This document shows positions 6,749 to 15,239 of a stretch of 26,039 nucleotides of DNA, in pieces. The translations under genes were made by a program, and so were the position numbers. This stretch comes from Candidatus Saccharibacteria bacterium UBA1949 (GTDB lineage: Bacteria; Patescibacteriota; Saccharimonadia; Saccharimonadales; Saccharimonadaceae). The stretch covers positions 22,021 through 48,059 of the forward strand of contig DDER01000023.1 in the NCBI GenBank assembly GCA_002336735.1, given 5' to 3'. Below the pieces are notes generated by a model that saw only the letters and a list, made by a program, of their open reading frames with translations, was not told where the DNA came from and searched no databases. Position 1 is the first letter of the stretch. Every line of letters begins with the position of its first letter.

Positions 6749-9382
6749 TTATTTCCGATGGTTCTTTTTACGATTCTGACGAGCAGCTTTTTTCTTGCGA
6801 CGAGCCTCGTTACGTACGCGATTTTGCTCTGTATTGGCAGTAGCTTTTTTGGTCCCAGAGAAATCCTTATCGCGATTAAGCTCTCCACCGGTGACCTCAT
6901 TGACACCATGTTCGACAGATTTCTCGGCGAGCCGTGTCAGCTCAGTGTCGTACTCTTCATCATCAGCTTGTTTGGCAACTGCATCACTACGATGGACATG
7001 GAAGATCGCCCTCAATACCTCATCAGTCAGCGTGCCTTGGAGACTCTCAAACAGCTTCTGCGATTCAGCACGATACTCCACAAGCGGGTCTCGCTGGCCG
7101 ACACTGCGCCAGTGAATACCTTCGCGTAAATGCTGCATATTCTCAAGATGCTGCATCCAGAGTGTGTCAAGCACTTGGAGGTACACTTCCCGCTCCACAC
7201 CGCGCATTACTTCTGACGTTAGCTCATGTTCTTTGGCTTTGTAGAGCTTTTCTACCTGCTCGAACGCGAGTTCACGACGGCGTTTATCATTTTTCTCCTG
7301 ACCAAATAAGCTAATCTGTGCCGCCTCAAGTGGAAAAATAACTTCAAACGCCTCGACAAATTTTGAATTGTTTCTTGCCGGCAAAATAACCAGTTCATTC
7401 ACCTTGCGCTCAATCAACCGCTCGATTTCTGGACGGATATTGTCACCCTCGAGAATTTTGCGGCGCATTGTATAGACGACTTTGCGGTGACGATTGATGA
7501 CGTTGTCATACTGAACAACATTTTTACGCGTGTCGTAGTTGTAACCTTCGACCCGTTTTTGGGCGGCCTCAAGCGTCTTAGACACTGCACGATTCTGGAT
7601 AGGCGTATCTTCGTCCACTCCGAGTCGATCCATCAGTGCACCAATACGATCACCCTGAAAAATACGCATCAAATCGTCTTCGGTCGATACATAAAACTGG
7701 GTATCACCAGGATCACCCTGACGACCGCCGCGACCGCGTAGCTGATTGTCGATACGACGCGATTCATGCCGTTCCGAACCGATCACGACCAGACCACCAA
7801 GCTCTTTGACCCCTGGCCCGAGCATGATATCCGTACCGCGACCTGCGATGTTCGTCGCAAGCGTAATAGCTCGTTTTTGGCCGGCTTTTTCGATGATAGC
7901 TGCTTCTCGTTCGTTGTTTTTGGCGTTAAGAAGCTCGTATTTGATACCCTCTTTGTCGAGCCATGCGGCGATCAACTCGTTTTTGGCAATCGAACCCGAC
8001 CCGACAAGCACCGGCCTGCCAATCTCGTGATATTCTTTGATCGCCTGAGCAACGGCTTTGAGTTTACCCCGTTCGGTTTTGTAGATAAGGTCTTGGTGGT
8101 CGACGCGTGCCAGAGACCGATTGGTTGGGACCTGTACCACATCGAGGCTATAGATTTGTTGAAATTCTTCCGCCTCGGTAAACGCCGTTCCCGTCATGCC
8201 ACTTAGTTTGGTATATAGTCGAAAGAAATTCTGAAATGATACGGTCGCAAGCGTCATGCTTTCTTCGCGGACTCTGACACCTTCTTTGGCTTCGATCGCT
8301 TGATGAAGGCCCTCGTTGTATCGATTGCCCTGCTTGAGACGACCCGTGTGCTCATCGACGATGATCACCTCGCCATCGTTGGTGACAACATAATCTTTGT
8401 CTCGCTTGAACAGGGCTTGGGCTCTGAGCGCTTGATCCATATGGTACACAGATCGAACATATTCGGGCGTGTAGAGGTTTTTGATACCGAGCAATTTTTG
8501 AACTTTTTCGACTCCGATGTCTGACAACGATACGCTCCGGCGTTTTTCATCGAGGATATAATCTTCGGGCACAAGTTTGGCGGCAACTTTTGCGAATTGA
8601 TAATATGCCTCTGGATTTTCAGATGCAGGCGCTGAAATAATCAGTGGGGTACGCGCCTCGTCAATCAAGATTGAGTCTACCTCGTCCACGATGGCATAGT
8701 GCAGCTCGCGTTGACGTACAAGATCGATCTCATTGACCATATTGTCTCGCAAATAGTCAAATCCGAACTCATTGTTGGTACCATAGGTGATATCAGCCGC
8801 ATAGGCTTCTTTGCGAGTACAAGGACGCAGTGTACACATGCGCTTATCGGCGTGTGCTTCGTTGTTATAGCCTTTCTCATAGAGAAATGATGCATCATTG
8901 ATGACACACCCCGTTGTCATACCTAAGAAATCATAGAGTTCGCCCATCCAACCAGCGTGTAGTTGTGCGAGATAGTCATTAACCGTCACAAGATGCACAC
9001 CCTTACCCTCAAGGGCATTGAGATAAAGCGGCAAGGTCGCAACTAGTGTTTTCCCTTCGCCGGTTCTCATCTCAGCAACATTGCCTTCATGTAAGACGAT
9101 CCCCCCGATCAGCTGAACATCAAAATGACGCTGCCCAAGGACGCGGCGAGCCGATTCACGCACAAGCGCATAGGCTTCAGGCAGGATATCGTCGAGTGTG
9201 GTGCCTTTTTTGGCAAGACGCTTCTTGAGGACATCAGTTTGCTTGCGCAGCTCAGGCTTTGTCATTTTTTTGTAGGTATCTTCAAGCGCATTGATCTGGA
9301 GCACTTTTTTCTGAAGACGTTTGAGAATCCGCTTCTGCGGATCACCGAACACTTTTGTTAACGCAGATTGTCGACTGACCAT
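6749..9382 (-). CDS. secA: Protein translocase ATPase SecA
   Basis: The motor of the Sec pathway, driving preproteins through SecYEG. Of 877 residues, the first nucleotide-binding fold has Walker A MRTGEGKT (105-112), GTNNEFGFDYLRDNM (201-215) and the DEVD/DEAR box (233-243). The second fold contains VGSGSIAKNELIA, ATNIAGRGTDIMLG and the QLRGRGGRQGDPG arginine-finger region. The helical scaffold and IRA1 region (YLQVLDTLWMQHLENMQHLREGIHWRSVGQRDPLVEY) are intact. The C-terminus is a Lys/Arg-rich tail without the Cys-rich zinc finger that binds SecB in proteobacteria. It is preceded by its own promoter and a modest ribosome site (AGGGA). Confidence 0.98.
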   Translation of the reverse strand: MVSRQSALTKVFGDPQKRILKRLQKKVLQINALEDTYKKMTKPELRKQTDVLKKRLAKKGTTLDDILPEAYALVRESARRVLGQRHFDVQLIGGIVLHEGNVAEMRTGEGKTLVATLPLYLNALEGKGVHLVTVNDYLAQLHAGWMGELYDFLGMTTGCVINDASFLYEKGYNNEAHADKRMCTLRPCTRKEAYAADITYGTNNEFGFDYLRDNMVNEIDLVRQRELHYAIVDEVDSILIDEARTPLIISAPASENPEAYYQFAKVAAKLVPEDYILDEKRRSVSLSDIGVEKVQKLLGIKNLYTPEYVRSVYHMDQALRAQALFKRDKDYVVTNDGEVIIVDEHTGRLKQGNRYNEGLHQAIEAKEGVRVREESMTLATVSFQNFFRLYTKLSGMTGTAFTEAEEFQQIYSLDVVQVPTNRSLARVDHQDLIYKTERGKLKAVAQAIKEYHEIGRPVLVGSGSIAKNELIAAWLDKEGIKYELLNAKNNEREAAIIEKAGQKRAITLATNIAGRGTDIMLGPGVKELGGLVVIGSERHESRRIDNQLRGRGGRQGDPGDTQFYVSTEDDLMRIFQGDRIGALMDRLGVDEDTPIQNRAVSKTLEAAQKRVEGYNYDTRKNVVQYDNVINRHRKVVYTMRRKILEGDNIRPEIERLIERKVNELVILPARNNSKFVEAFEVIFPLEAAQISLFGQEKNDKRRRELAFEQVEKLYKAKEHELTSEVMRGVEREVYLQVLDTLWMQHLENMQHLREGIHWRSVGQRDPLVEYRAESQKLFESLQGTLTDEVLRAIFHVHRSDAVAKQADDEEYDTELTRLAEKSVEHGVNEVTGGELNRDKDFSGTKKATANTEQNRVRNEARRKKKAARQNRKKNHRK

Positions 9383-9434
9383 AAAATATCCCTACTTTCT
9401 GTCCCTGGTAGAAGTTTGCACAATACTATTCTCA

Positions 9435-9462
9435 ATTATACCCTGATCATGAGTAATGACAA
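9435..9462 (-). promoter_or_regulatory. Sigma-70-type promoter of secA
   Basis: On the minus strand a TTGTCA -35 (9457-9462) and a perfect TATAAT -10 (9435-9440) are separated by 16 bases. Transcription would begin near 9428, giving a leader of about 46 bases before the secA start at 9382. It lies between the hpf stop and secA, so secA can be transcribed apart from hpf. Confidence 0.65.
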
Positions 9463-9508
9463 AGAGTATTTCTGTAGTTTTTGGTTATTCCAATAATTTT
9501 AGCAACGA

Positions 9509-9880
9509 CTAAAGCTCGCGAGCGTAGCTACGTTTGAATCGATCAAGTAGCTTACGACGGCCAACGTGCGGCAAGAGCGTTTCTTTATATTTGGTGAGTT
9601 GCGCAGCCAGTTTGGCTTCGACAATATCGACCGCTGCCATCGCGTTAACGGTCGAATCTCTGGCGGTGAGCCGTTTATCTGGAACATCAATCAGCACTTC
9701 TACTTCATATTTATTACCGTGAGCCCGATTGACTTCGGCAATTTTTACTTCTGCTCGCATAGACTTGCGCGCATGTCGTGGCGCGAATCGATCGAGCGAT
9801 CCGATCTTTTTGCGAGCGTACTTCTTGAGAGCGTCATCGAGCGATAGCCCCACTCCGGTTATATCGATATGTGTGATCAT
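9509..9880 (-). CDS. hpf: Short-form ribosome hibernation promoting factor (HPF/RaiA family)
   Basis: A 123-residue ribosome-associated factor that occupies the mRNA/tRNA channel of the 30S subunit in slow growth. It shows the beta-alpha fold typical of the family: ITHIDITGVGLSLDDALKKY at the start (residues 2-21), the RAEVKIAEVNR strand, YEVEVLIDVPDKRLTARDS, and the second helix MAAVDIVEAKLAAQLTKYK. It lacks the C-terminal dimerisation domain of long HPF, so it belongs with short HPF or YfiA-type proteins. A good AAAGGGG ribosome site precedes the start. The hpf-secA neighbourhood is conserved in many bacteria and supports the call. Confidence 0.93.
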   Translation of the reverse strand: MITHIDITGVGLSLDDALKKYARKKIGSLDRFAPRHARKSMRAEVKIAEVNRAHGNKYEVEVLIDVPDKRLTARDSTVNAMAAVDIVEAKLAAQLTKYKETLLPHVGRRKLLDRFKRSYAREL

Positions 9881-9917
9881 AGGTGACCCCTTTCGTTTAA
9901 CCGTATCTGTACTATCT

Positions 9918-9923
9918 ATTATA
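9918..9923 (-). promoter_or_regulatory. Possible -10 element upstream of hpf
   Basis: A perfect TATAAT on the minus strand, overlapping the pyrD stop codon. It lacks a TG extension and has no clear -35. It would give hpf a leader of about 31 bases containing the AAAGGGG ribosome site. It is plausible but weak, because part of it is pyrD coding sequence. Confidence 0.35.
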
Positions 9924-11058
9924 CGCGCTTTGCATCAATTCCGATAGCTTCAGAGATATTAGTAAATCCGTCTTGCTTGAGAAGTCGTACTAATCCTCGG
10001 TTGATATCACCGATAAGCTGCGGCCCTTCATAGATCAGTCCGGTAATCAATTCGACGAGGCTGGCACCTGCTCGAATCTTGGCATAGGCATCATCTGCCA
10101 AAAACACTCCCCCGACACCAATGATTATGAGCTTACCGCCCACATGCTGATAGGTCCTACGAATCAATTCGGTCGATATATCACGATTGAGTGCGCCCCC
10201 CAGATTGCCCGGTGTTTTAGGGTCGAGCTCGTCGAGCATATTCACCGTCGAGCGGTTCTTGAGCAAATTGCCAATCGTGACTCCGGCGACGTTGTGTTGC
10301 ATTGTGACGTCTAGCAATGTCGAAAACTCACTCCATGAGAGATCTATCGGCATCTTGAGCGTGACCGGCCGCTTGAGGCCAAGCTCATCGATCGCACTGA
10401 GCAGCCGCTCGAGGCGTTCGGGGGTAGTAAATGGCTCGCCGCCATAGGTGTTGGGACACGAAATATTGATCTCATACAGCTGGGGCGATTTGGAGAGCTC
10501 CAGTTGCCTGAGGCTCCCGAGATAATCATCGATAGCTTCACGCAACGTGGCTGTTTTTTTAGTATTGGTATAGGCCACCGAAACGACGAGAGGAAACCGA
10601 ACAAAAGTAGCCTCAGAATAACGCGTGAGCCGCGCGCATATTGTGCGCACCCCATCATTTGGCAAGCCCGCATAGACTAGTAGCGCCCTGCTATGAGGCA
10701 GCCGGCGAAACCACGGCTTGGGATTGCCATCGCACTTGCGATACGTCACTGAACCACCCGTCATAAACCCAAACCCAATTGACTTGATCATGCCGGCGAT
10801 TTCGATATTTTTGTCAAGACCGGCCGATAGACCGATCGGATTGAAAAAATCAATGCCAAAAAGGCGCTGCGCCAGCCTGTGATCGTTACGATAGGCCCAT
10901 GCTTGAGGCAGACTTCGTATCACTGGCACCTGCTGCAACGTACTCGCCACCTTGATCATCCTATGATGCACCTCATCTGGCGTTCGCCGAAATAGCAATG
11001 GTTTAGCTGCGCGGCGATACCCATGTTTGGTAATGTTCGTCAGCGCCCGCCGCACCAT
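9919..11058 (-). CDS. pyrD: Dihydroorotate dehydrogenase, class 2 architecture with class 1-like active site
   Basis: Likely FMN enzyme oxidising dihydroorotate to orotate in pyrimidine synthesis. Class 2 features are the N-terminal helical extension that normally contacts membrane and quinone (about residues 15-60, FRRTPDEVHHRMIKVAS), GLSAGLDKN (76-84), a phosphate-binding IIGVGGV (312-318), and a C-terminal LVRLLKQDGFTNISEAIG. The active-site segment, however, reads EINISCPNT with Cys201 where class 2 enzymes have the catalytic serine (E. coli NISSPN); cysteine is the class 1 base. The segment equivalent to NRMGFNN reads VYAGLPNDG, closer to class 1 GLPN and lacking the first Asn. Length is 379 residues. 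The start follows the serS TAG directly (11059-11061), with GAGGTGAT as ribosome site. A related flavoprotein with another substrate remains possible. Confidence 0.8.
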   Translation of the reverse strand: MVRRALTNITKHGYRRAAKPLLFRRTPDEVHHRMIKVASTLQQVPVIRSLPQAWAYRNDHRLAQRLFGIDFFNPIGLSAGLDKNIEIAGMIKSIGFGFMTGGSVTYRKCDGNPKPWFRRLPHSRALLVYAGLPNDGVRTICARLTRYSEATFVRFPLVVSVAYTNTKKTATLREAIDDYLGSLRQLELSKSPQLYEINISCPNTYGGEPFTTPERLERLLSAIDELGLKRPVTLKMPIDLSWSEFSTLLDVTMQHNVAGVTIGNLLKNRSTVNMLDELDPKTPGNLGGALNRDISTELIRRTYQHVGGKLIIIGVGGVFLADDAYAKIRAGASLVELITGLIYEGPQLIGDINRGLVRLLKQDGFTNISEAIGIDAKRV

Positions 11059-12354
11059 CTATATCACCTCTCGTCCGCCCATATAGGCACGCAACACTTC
11101 GGGCACCCGAACACGGCCATCAGCCATTTGGTAGTTCTCAAGAATTGCGACCATCGTTCGACCGAGTGCAAATGCGGTCGCATCATTGGTATGAATCAAC
11201 TCGATACCATCCTTGCGTCGCACGCGCGTCTCCAGGCGTCTCGCCTGGTAGTCGGTCATATAGTCAGCTGTGTGCGTTTCGCGGTATTTCTGCTGCCCAG
11301 GTAGCCAAACCTCCATATCCACACCGCGCGCGTTGGGCTTGCCGATGTCGCCGGTACACTTTTGCAGCACATGGTATGGTAGTCGGAACGCTTGGAGGAG
11401 GTATTCCTGGATAGCGATAAGCAACAAATGTTCATCGTAGCCGGTATCTGCCGTCGTAAAGCTCTCCATCTCGAGCTTATCAAACTGATGCATACGTATC
11501 AGGCCTTCCATATCCTTGCCATACGTTCCAGCCTCTTTGCGAAAACTAGTGGCAAACCCCAGGTAACGAATCGGTAGATCGATCTCTTCAAATATCTCTC
11601 CAGCGTGCATACTGCCTAGGACATGCTCGGCGCTCCCCTGAAGCCAGAGCTCCTCACCTTCTATCTTATAGCGATCGTCGCTCGGCTGTAGGCGATCCAT
11701 TTGCTCATAGGGTTCGGTTTTGATCATAAGCGGCGGCAAGACGGGCGTAAATGGTTTGTGGCTTATGTCGAGACCGGTATTTTCAGCGATTTCGCGAATT
11801 TTGGCTTCATCGGTCAGCGTATCAATGACAAATTGCTCGATCGCAAGCTGCAGTTTCACCATGTCGCCCATCACATAAGCAAATCTTGCTCCAGCGACCT
11901 TGGCCGCACGTTCTTTGTCGAGCCAGCCTCGCGATTCAGCTATCTGGGCATGATTTTTAGGGGTGAAGTCAAACTGCGGTATGTCGCCGACCGTTTTTAC
12001 TACTACATTCTCATCCTCAGTTGGGCCTACTGGCACGTCTGACCACGGCATATTTGGTACAGATTTGAGGAGATTCAGATATTCATTATTGGTGACGCGT
12101 ACATGATCTTCTATTTCGGCAAGTTCGGTCTTGACCTGACGCCCCTGCTCGATCATCTCGGGACTCGGGCGGCTTCCTTGCATCTGTGAGGCTATAGTGT
12201 GACGCCGTGCACGTAATTCGTCGGCTTTTTGCTGCAATTCGCGGCGTGATTCATCAACTTGCAAAAGCGCTTTGATATCTACCTGGTAGCCCTTCTGCGT
12301 CGCCGCTTCCTGCACCGATTCGGCATTTTCTCGAATAAAACGAATATCTAACAT
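11059..12354 (-). CDS. serS: Seryl-tRNA synthetase, divergent
   Basis: Class II synthetase charging tRNA-Ser. Of 431 residues, the N-terminal part (about 1-100) is the long antiparallel coiled coil that holds the tRNA-Ser variable arm. The catalytic domain has motif 2 FRKEAGTYGKDMEGLIRMHQ (271-290) and motif 3 ALGRTMVAILENYQ (396-409), with the typical end ADGRVRVPEVLRAYMGG. Several usually invariant serine-pocket segments differ: SAE (241-243) instead of TAE, THTADYMTDYQARR (360-373) instead of the SCSN-x-DFQARR form, and NDATAFALGR (390-399) instead of NGSGLAVGR. The overall match to SerRS is still clear. The promoter lies so close that the message may be leaderless, and no Shine-Dalgarno is seen. 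Confidence 0.9.
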   Translation of the reverse strand: MLDIRFIRENAESVQEAATQKGYQVDIKALLQVDESRRELQQKADELRARRHTIASQMQGSRPSPEMIEQGRQVKTELAEIEDHVRVTNNEYLNLLKSVPNMPWSDVPVGPTEDENVVVKTVGDIPQFDFTPKNHAQIAESRGWLDKERAAKVAGARFAYVMGDMVKLQLAIEQFVIDTLTDEAKIREIAENTGLDISHKPFTPVLPPLMIKTEPYEQMDRLQPSDDRYKIEGEELWLQGSAEHVLGSMHAGEIFEEIDLPIRYLGFATSFRKEAGTYGKDMEGLIRMHQFDKLEMESFTTADTGYDEHLLLIAIQEYLLQAFRLPYHVLQKCTGDIGKPNARGVDMEVWLPGQQKYRETHTADYMTDYQARRLETRVRRKDGIELIHTNDATAFALGRTMVAILENYQMADGRVRVPEVLRAYMGGREVI

Positions 12355-12361
12355 GTGTTTT

Positions 12362-12390
12362 ATTATACGGCGAGCTAAACTGTTTTACTA
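12362..12390 (-). promoter_or_regulatory. Promoter of serS-pyrD
   Basis: A perfect TATAAT -10 (12362-12367, minus strand) with a poor TAGTAA at 12385-12390 in the -35 position, 17 bases away. The predicted transcription start is about 1 base before the serS ATG at 12354, so serS would be essentially leaderless. Confidence 0.5.
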
Positions 12391-12396
12391 GAGGGG

Positions 12397-13758
12397 TTAT
12401 TCGGTACGTAAGGCTTCGATAGGGTCCAGACGCGCCGCTTTGCGAGCCGGCAGCCAGCCAGCAACAATCGCAATTAGCACGAGCACGCCAATCAGAATGG
12501 CATTTTGCCACCAGACGAAATCAAGCAGACGAGCGTCGCCAATATCGAGCCACTTGCTGATCTGCGGGTTCAGCGCCGTGCCCAAGATAAATGCCAGCAG
12601 CGAACCCAATGCCCCTCCCAGAAATCCAATCCACGCCGCTTCATACCGGAATAATTTAGCAATTCCGCGGCGAGGCATACCGAGCGCTTTCATGAGGCCA
12701 ATCTGACTTGTGCGCTCAAGCACGCTGATATATTGGGTATTGATGATCCCAAACACACTGGCAAACAGTGCTAGCAGCCCAAATCCACCGACGATACCTT
12801 GGAGTGTATTGACGATCGTAAACAGAAATCCTTGGGCGTCTTTTGCGGTCTGGACAGCGTAGCCTTTTGCTTCGAGCTCTTTTTTCAGCTCGCTTGGATC
12901 AACACCTTTTTTGGCCAGTCCTGATGCGCCCATATATTTACCGCTCGCCTCAGTGCCACTCGTTTGAAAGGCATTGATTTCTTTTGATTTATTGGCTGAT
13001 ATGAGCATCATGGGCGTACCGCCAAATGACATAGTACTTGGTTTTGAGACCGCGCGCACCCTAAACTCATAGACTTTTTCGACGGGCTGAAGAAGCGCCT
13101 GAACTGCGGCAACATCACCAGTTGCAAGAGCGGCTTGCACCTGCTCCTGGCTCGCTGACGCCCGCTGTTGGACAAAAGTGACACTGACTTTTTTGCCCAA
13201 CATATCTTGGGCGCTGCGCCCCAGTGATTCGACATAACTGTGCGGGATGATAATCTCTCCGTCTCCGATCGGCGTACCAATTGGAGGGACGTTACCGGCC
13301 TTGACCTGCGTGAGAACAGTCTGATCATAATAATCAATTGCTGCGATAAAACGTTTGTCATTGCCTTCATAGGATGTGTATTTGGGATTCAACCGATAAA
13401 TCGGCACGAGAGAACTGAGGTTTTTTACAGACTCTAGCGTCTTGATATCGTCAGTATTCAGCTGTTTCATCGTGGCGCCTGGACGACCTGACGATGCAGC
13501 GATGTCTTCACTGTATTCTTGCAGGCTTGTGGTGCCGCCCGCCTCAAACAATGACTTGTCCTTGACGATAAACATCGACTGAGGATCGATATTGTTTTTC
13601 AGGAGATCATCAGCGTAATTTCGCGTACCCTGCCCTGCGGCAAGTGCCATCGTCAGCGTGAACGAACCGACCGCAATTGCGAGGCTGGTGAGAATGGTGC
13701 GGCCTTTGGCCTGTCGGAGATTACGACCAGCACGTTTTATGATATCTCGACGTTTCAT
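12397..13758 (-). CDS. ABC transporter permease, MacB/FtsX type
   Basis: A 453-residue permease with the MacB layout: one transmembrane helix near the N-terminus (about 20-42), a large extracytoplasmic domain (about 43-315), then a C-terminal FtsX domain with three helices. The helix containing ISVLERTSQIGLMKALGMPRR marks the FtsX coupling region, and the end ARKAARLDPIEALRTE is the usual family terminus. Such permeases with LolD-like ATPases act in mechanotransmission, lipoprotein or peptide export rather than classical import. Its start overlaps the stop of the ATPase gene (13755-13758, ATGA) with GGAGGAAAT upstream, so the two form a unit. The substrate cannot be deduced. Confidence 0.9.
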   Translation of the reverse strand: MKRRDIIKRAGRNLRQAKGRTILTSLAIAVGSFTLTMALAAGQGTRNYADDLLKNNIDPQSMFIVKDKSLFEAGGTTSLQEYSEDIAASSGRPGATMKQLNTDDIKTLESVKNLSSLVPIYRLNPKYTSYEGNDKRFIAAIDYYDQTVLTQVKAGNVPPIGTPIGDGEIIIPHSYVESLGRSAQDMLGKKVSVTFVQQRASASQEQVQAALATGDVAAVQALLQPVEKVYEFRVRAVSKPSTMSFGGTPMMLISANKSKEINAFQTSGTEASGKYMGASGLAKKGVDPSELKKELEAKGYAVQTAKDAQGFLFTIVNTLQGIVGGFGLLALFASVFGIINTQYISVLERTSQIGLMKALGMPRRGIAKLFRYEAAWIGFLGGALGSLLAFILGTALNPQISKWLDIGDARLLDFVWWQNAILIGVLVLIAIVAGWLPARKAARLDPIEALRTE

Positions 13759-14441
13759 GTATGATTTCCTCCTTCTATCGATTCAATTTTGCCATCTTTG
13801 ATATGAATTTGCATATCACATTTTTTGGCGATTTCTGCGTCGTGCGTCACGATAATCAGTGTTGTACCATGCTCGCGGTTATACCCAAACAACAATTCCT
13901 CGATCTGAGCACCCGTCGCGCTATCCAGGTTTCCCGTCGGCTCATCAGCAAACAAGATTTTTGGCTCATTGACAATTGCGCGTGCGATTGCAAGGCGCTG
14001 TTTTTGACCCCCGGAGAGGTCGCGCGCTCGCGATTTGACTTTGTCTCCAAGCCCCACCGCTTCGAGGGCAGTTATGATTTTCGCTTTGCGTTGTCCAAGT
14101 GGTACGCGAGCAATTTCAAGCGGCAGACTAACGTTGTTGTAACAGGTCTCATTGCCTTGCACAAAAAAGCTTTGAAATATAAATGCCATTTCATTACTGC
14201 GAAATATATCGACATCTTTTTGAGTAAACGTCAGTATATTGCCTCCATCGATGACCACCTCTCCTCGCTCTGGTTTGTCCAGACCGCTCATCGCGTGCAT
14301 CAATGTGCTTTTGCCGCTGCCGGACTTGCCGACGACAGCGATCGACGCCCCATCTGGTATCGTAAAACTTACGTCGTCAAGTGCTGTGAATGTGTTCTTC
14401 TTTTTACCATATGTTTTGGTGACATTTTTGAGCTCAATCAT
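13755..14441 (-). CDS. ABC transporter ATPase, LolD/MacB type
   Basis: A 228-residue ATPase with Walker A GKSGSGKST (38-46), the LSGGQKQR signature (142-149), and Walker B ILFADEPTGNLDSATG (162-177). The H-loop is in LIIVTHDAEIAKKC. The TGNLDS sequence and length are typical of the LolD/MacB class, matching the MacB-type permease that overlaps it downstream. The start codon is immediately after the stop of the ABC-2 permease, and the ribosome site (AAGGAGGAA) lies in the last codons of that gene, which implies coupled translation. Confidence 0.93.
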   Translation of the reverse strand: MIELKNVTKTYGKKKNTFTALDDVSFTIPDGASIAVVGKSGSGKSTLMHAMSGLDKPERGEVVIDGGNILTFTQKDVDIFRSNEMAFIFQSFFVQGNETCYNNVSLPLEIARVPLGQRKAKIITALEAVGLGDKVKSRARDLSGGQKQRLAIARAIVNEPKILFADEPTGNLDSATGAQIEELLFGYNREHGTTLIIVTHDAEIAKKCDMQIHIKDGKIESIEGGNHT

Positions 14442-15239
14442 TTATTCCTCCTTTATATCCCGATGTGCAAATAGTATGTACGCGAGCAACAAGCTGACTA
14501 TGATGATACCGGCGAGCACCGCAGTATCTATAGGCCGCGGCGCCGCCTTTGCGAGTTCGGCAGTATTATAATAACCATATATCGATACTGGTTGCAGGCG
14601 ATCTACCCAGTCTACCTGCGCGGCAAAACCTTTGACAATATAGCCGCCCATCACGACTGCCACCACTGCAATGGTCGATAGCGCCTTGGAGGCAAACGCC
14701 ATCCCGAGACCAAACGCAAGGCTAAATAACGCGCACACAAACAACACACTCATCAACGATATCCGGTTCAGCACATCAAACGGTACGTCTACTCCGACGA
14801 GGTAAAATACCAGAGCAATCGAGACATACGCGACCAGCATGATGATACCGATAGCTGTGATTCCGGCTAGCCATTTCTCGGTGATCACTCGTCGGCGCGA
14901 AATTGGCTGAGCCATGAGCTGGTAGAGTTTGCCGCTTCGCTCCTCTGAGGTCGACAGTGATACTCCGAGGACAATCACCATCGGGATGACAAGCATCTCA
15001 AATCGTATCCCATATATCGCATTACCGATATAGCCCGCTGTCGTTCCATACGCCGCCATTTCACCGATGATTGATTCAATCCCCTTGGGGATAGATTTGG
15101 TCATTATTTCTAGACCTGCCATATCAATTGAAGAGTAAAAAGAAGCGATCAGGCCAAACAGCGCGCCAACACCGAGCGCCCATCCCCAGATAAATCCTCG
15201 TTTGTCGTACAATGTCTTCGTATAGAGTGACCTAAACAT
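14442..15239 (-). CDS. ABC-2 type permease
   Basis: A 265-residue integral membrane protein with about six hydrophobic segments (near 15-35, 62-85, 107-132, 142-162, 168-192 and 238-258). The cytoplasmic start MFRSLYTKTLYDKRGF and the loop TSEERSGKLYQLMAQPISRRR (about 100-120) are typical of ABC-2 export permeases, which pair with CcmA-like ATPases. It overlaps the upstream ATPase by 8 bases, so that gene is its partner. Exported substrate unknown; drugs, lipids or peptides are all seen in this family. Confidence 0.88.
   Translation of the reverse strand: MFRSLYTKTLYDKRGFIWGWALGVGALFGLIASFYSSIDMAGLEIMTKSIPKGIESIIGEMAAYGTTAGYIGNAIYGIRFEMLVIPMVIVLGVSLSTSEERSGKLYQLMAQPISRRRVITEKWLAGITAIGIIMLVAYVSIALVFYLVGVDVPFDVLNRISLMSVLFVCALFSLAFGLGMAFASKALSTIAVVAVVMGGYIVKGFAAQVDWVDRLQPVSIYGYYNTAELAKAAPRPIDTAVLAGIIIVSLLLAYILFAHRDIKEE

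Noticed and set aside
13761..14474. 237-codon open frame on the plus strand
   Set aside because: Lies opposite the LolD-like ATPase gene, which has all ABC motifs; no family motif or ribosome site in the antisense frame.
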